6,247 nt of DNA from Enteractinococcus helveticum (GTDB lineage Bacteria; Actinomycetota; Actinomycetes; Actinomycetales; Micrococcaceae). Positions within the stretch are counted from its first letter, which is position 1. Each line of letters begins with the position of its first letter. This document shows positions 5,324 through 6,247 of the stretch, in pieces. Under the pieces are notes generated by a model. It made no database searches and was not told the origin of the DNA. It worked only from the letters and a program-made list of their open reading frames with translations. The DNA is taken from NCBI RefSeq assembly GCF_020742345.1, contig NZ_DYXC01000159.1, positions 1 through 6,247 of the forward strand, in the 5' to 3' direction. The translations under genes and the position numbers were made by a program.

Positions 5324-5508
5324 CTCCGGCGATGTACCCAATTTTTCAGGGCAGGGATCGTTCCGGAGCTTTCAGGTAAACGCTAACACGATCATGCGAT
5401 GCAGAGAATTCAATGTACACACCTGATGAGTCCTTGTGAGAACAGTGGGTCAGTACCGAGAGATTAAACCGGTACCGTGCTGCCGACGCGCCAACCACAG
5501 AACTGTAT

Positions 5509-6108
5509 TTGTGGAATGCTGAATTATCCGCAGCCTATTTTGAAATAGTCGCACATGCACAAGTCCTACTACGAAACGTATTCTATCCAGCTCTGGCTCC
5601 TCATAGCGTAGGAGGGCGTTGGTATCAAGATCCCGCCTATCCTTTCTCTGCACATGCTCAACGCGACATCCGATCAGCCATACGCCGCGCAACACGAGAC
5701 CAACAGTTTGAATATCCAGGCAAGGTGGTAGCAGAATTATCGTTCGGTTTCTGGCGTTTTCTCCTCGGGAAACGATACAAGACGACGATATGGCAGCTCA
5801 TTTCGCCACAGTTGCAAGGAGTTCCGCGACATCTACGGTATAGACACCAGTTAGAGCAAGTCATGACACGAATAAACGAGCTGCGCAATAGAGTACCCCA
5901 CCACGAACCAATCTTTCACCAGGCTTCAAATCAGCATCTTTCAGATATTTTTCTTGTCGCACGTTACGTTGATATGCGAGCCGAACAGATGCTGAAGGGC
6001 ATCTCTCGTGTAGAACAGGTTCTCTTGAGACGTCCTAGCTTCCGAAACTCGGTCGAATGCTTGTGCAACAAAAGTTGGTGCGTCGCAGTTGACCCATTCA
6101 AAACGTAG
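5509..6108 (+). CDS. Abi-like (Abi_2/HEPN) abortive infection protein, N terminus disrupted
   Basis: From TTG 5509 this gives 199 residues. It shows the Abi_2 pattern: LYLWNAELSAAYFEI with LLRNVF (helix 1), GGRWYQDPAYP, GKVVAELSFGFWRFLL, a helix with MTRINELRNRVPHHEP, and C-terminal SRVEQVLLRRP. RNRVPH (R126-x4-H131) is the HEPN RNase signature, so a metal-independent ribonuclease acting on host RNA during infection is the family inference. The same frame is open back to 5440 and upstream codons read WVSTERLNRY then ELYLW, which also match the family, so TTG 5509 is not the natural start. No ATG, GTG or TTG lies between 5440 and 5509; the next is ATG 5413, cut off by TGA 5437-5439. The gene may be a pseudogene or need readthrough. 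The C terminus appears complete. Confidence 0.8.
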   Translation: MWNAELSAAYFEIVAHAQVLLRNVFYPALAPHSVGGRWYQDPAYPFSAHAQRDIRSAIRRATRDQQFEYPGKVVAELSFGFWRFLLGKRYKTTIWQLISPQLQGVPRHLRYRHQLEQVMTRINELRNRVPHHEPIFHQASNQHLSDIFLVARYVDMRAEQMLKGISRVEQVLLRRPSFRNSVECLCNKSWCVAVDPFKT

Positions 6109-6109
6109 G

Positions 6110-6133
6110 CACAGTCAGATCATCTGTTTTGTG
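6110..6133 (+). terminator. Possible weak terminator after the Abi-like gene
   Basis: CAGA (6116-6119) pairs with TCTG (6123-6126) around a three-base loop and is followed directly by TTTT (6127-6130). An outer CACA (6110-6113) can pair with TGTG (6130-6133). The helix is short and interrupted. Confidence 0.3.
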
Positions 6134-6141
6134 TTGAATCA

Positions 6142-6170
6142 TTTCGATATCTCGGACCTATTTATATACC
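6142..6170 (+). promoter_or_regulatory. Possible promoter for the gene at the right edge
   Basis: An AT-rich patch contains overlapping -10 candidates (TATATA 6163-6168; TATACC 6165-6170). TTTCGA (6142-6147) is 17 bases before the latter. It precedes the ATG at 6196 by about 25 bases. Weak -35. Confidence 0.3.
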
Positions 6171-6195
6171 TATGCGCAGTCGGTAGAGTCTCGAC

Positions 6196-6247
6196 ATGGG
6201 ACAGAATTATCTGAAAAGCATTGGCCTCGGTATTGCGGCAGGCACAG
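6196..6247 (+). CDS. Start of an unidentified gene (3' end outside window)
   Basis: ATG 6196 opens a frame that runs to the window edge: 17 complete codons, MGQNYLKSIGLGIAAGT. The polar start followed by a Gly/Ala/Ile run suggests the beginning of a membrane segment or a glycine-rich nucleotide-binding loop; too little is present to choose. There is only a weak purine stretch (TAGAG, 6184-6188) as a possible ribosome binding site, eight bases upstream. It follows the Abi-like gene by 87 bases on the same strand. Confidence 0.45.
   Translation, partial: MGQNYLKSIGLGIAAGT

Larger units (their letters stand above)
4999..5412 (+). other. Gene-poor stretch, possibly eroded coding sequence
   Basis: No gene can be supported here. 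The lipoprotein frame runs on through TGA (4996), TGA (5032) and TAA (5050), and then stays open for 65 codons to TAG 5248-5250, without a good start or ribosome binding site. A 171-codon frame on the opposite strand (4826-5341) overlaps the lipoprotein; its Arg/Trp/His-rich composition is what antisense of acidic codons gives. The stretch is visibly more AT-rich than metNIQ. It also holds two hairpins, listed separately, and three copies of ACCTGAT (5271, 5292, 5421). Confidence 0.5.

Noticed and set aside
4826..5341. 171-codon frame on the minus strand
   Set aside because: Starts at TTG without a Shine-Dalgarno, is antisense to a well-supported lipoprotein gene, and its Arg/Trp/His-rich sequence is what antisense of acidic codons gives. 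No family recognised.
1..6247. CRISPR arrays, tRNA or rRNA genes, transposase genes
   Set aside because: No regularly spaced repeats, no tRNA-like cloverleaf and no transposase motif were seen on either strand.

Overview
The window looks like chromosomal DNA of an actinobacterium of moderate G+C. The main pointer is a DUF3151 protein, a family essentially confined to Actinobacteria. Supporting signs are a short HhH protein of the type seen beside it in Micrococcales/Corynebacteriales, an actinobacterial-style PspC protein, frequent GTG starts, and two genes with no Shine-Dalgarno whose best -10 sites predict leaderless mRNAs. MetQ and a small lipoprotein are strongly acidic, which fits a salt-tolerant lineage but does not prove it. 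Genus cannot be fixed from this window.

Layout, left to right. (1) 1-214 (+): C-terminal end of a choline/carnitine O-acyltransferase cut by the window edge. (2) 289-543 (+): small PspC-domain membrane protein. (3) 600-1122 (+): toxin-antitoxin pair, a TIGR02574-type antitoxin followed by a RelE/ParE-fold toxin whose natural start appears to be out of frame by one base. (4) 1166-1816 (-): two-gene unit, DUF3151 then HhH protein, converging on the toxin. (5) 1817-1915: divergent promoter region with an inverted repeat over the metN -10. (6) 1916-4519 (+): complete metN-metI-metQ operon for ABC-type methionine uptake, closed by a strong hairpin at 4541-4579. (7) 4771-4998 (+): small acidic lipoprotein. 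(8) 4999-5412: intergenic or eroded stretch with hairpins. (9) 5413-6108 (+): Abi_2/HEPN-type abortive-infection protein; its N-terminal coding continues upstream of any usable start and meets an in-frame TGA. (10) 6196-6247 (+): start of a further gene running off the edge.

How the genes work together. MetQ is the lipid-anchored methionine-binding protein, MetI the permease and MetN the ATPase with a methionine-sensing NIL domain; they form one importer. The toxin-antitoxin pair and the Abi/HEPN protein are separate stress- or phage-defence-type genes on either side of this conserved core. Both carry a defect or oddity exactly at the start of the effector's coding region, and these are the most useful points to check. 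I did not find a clearly new multi-gene system.
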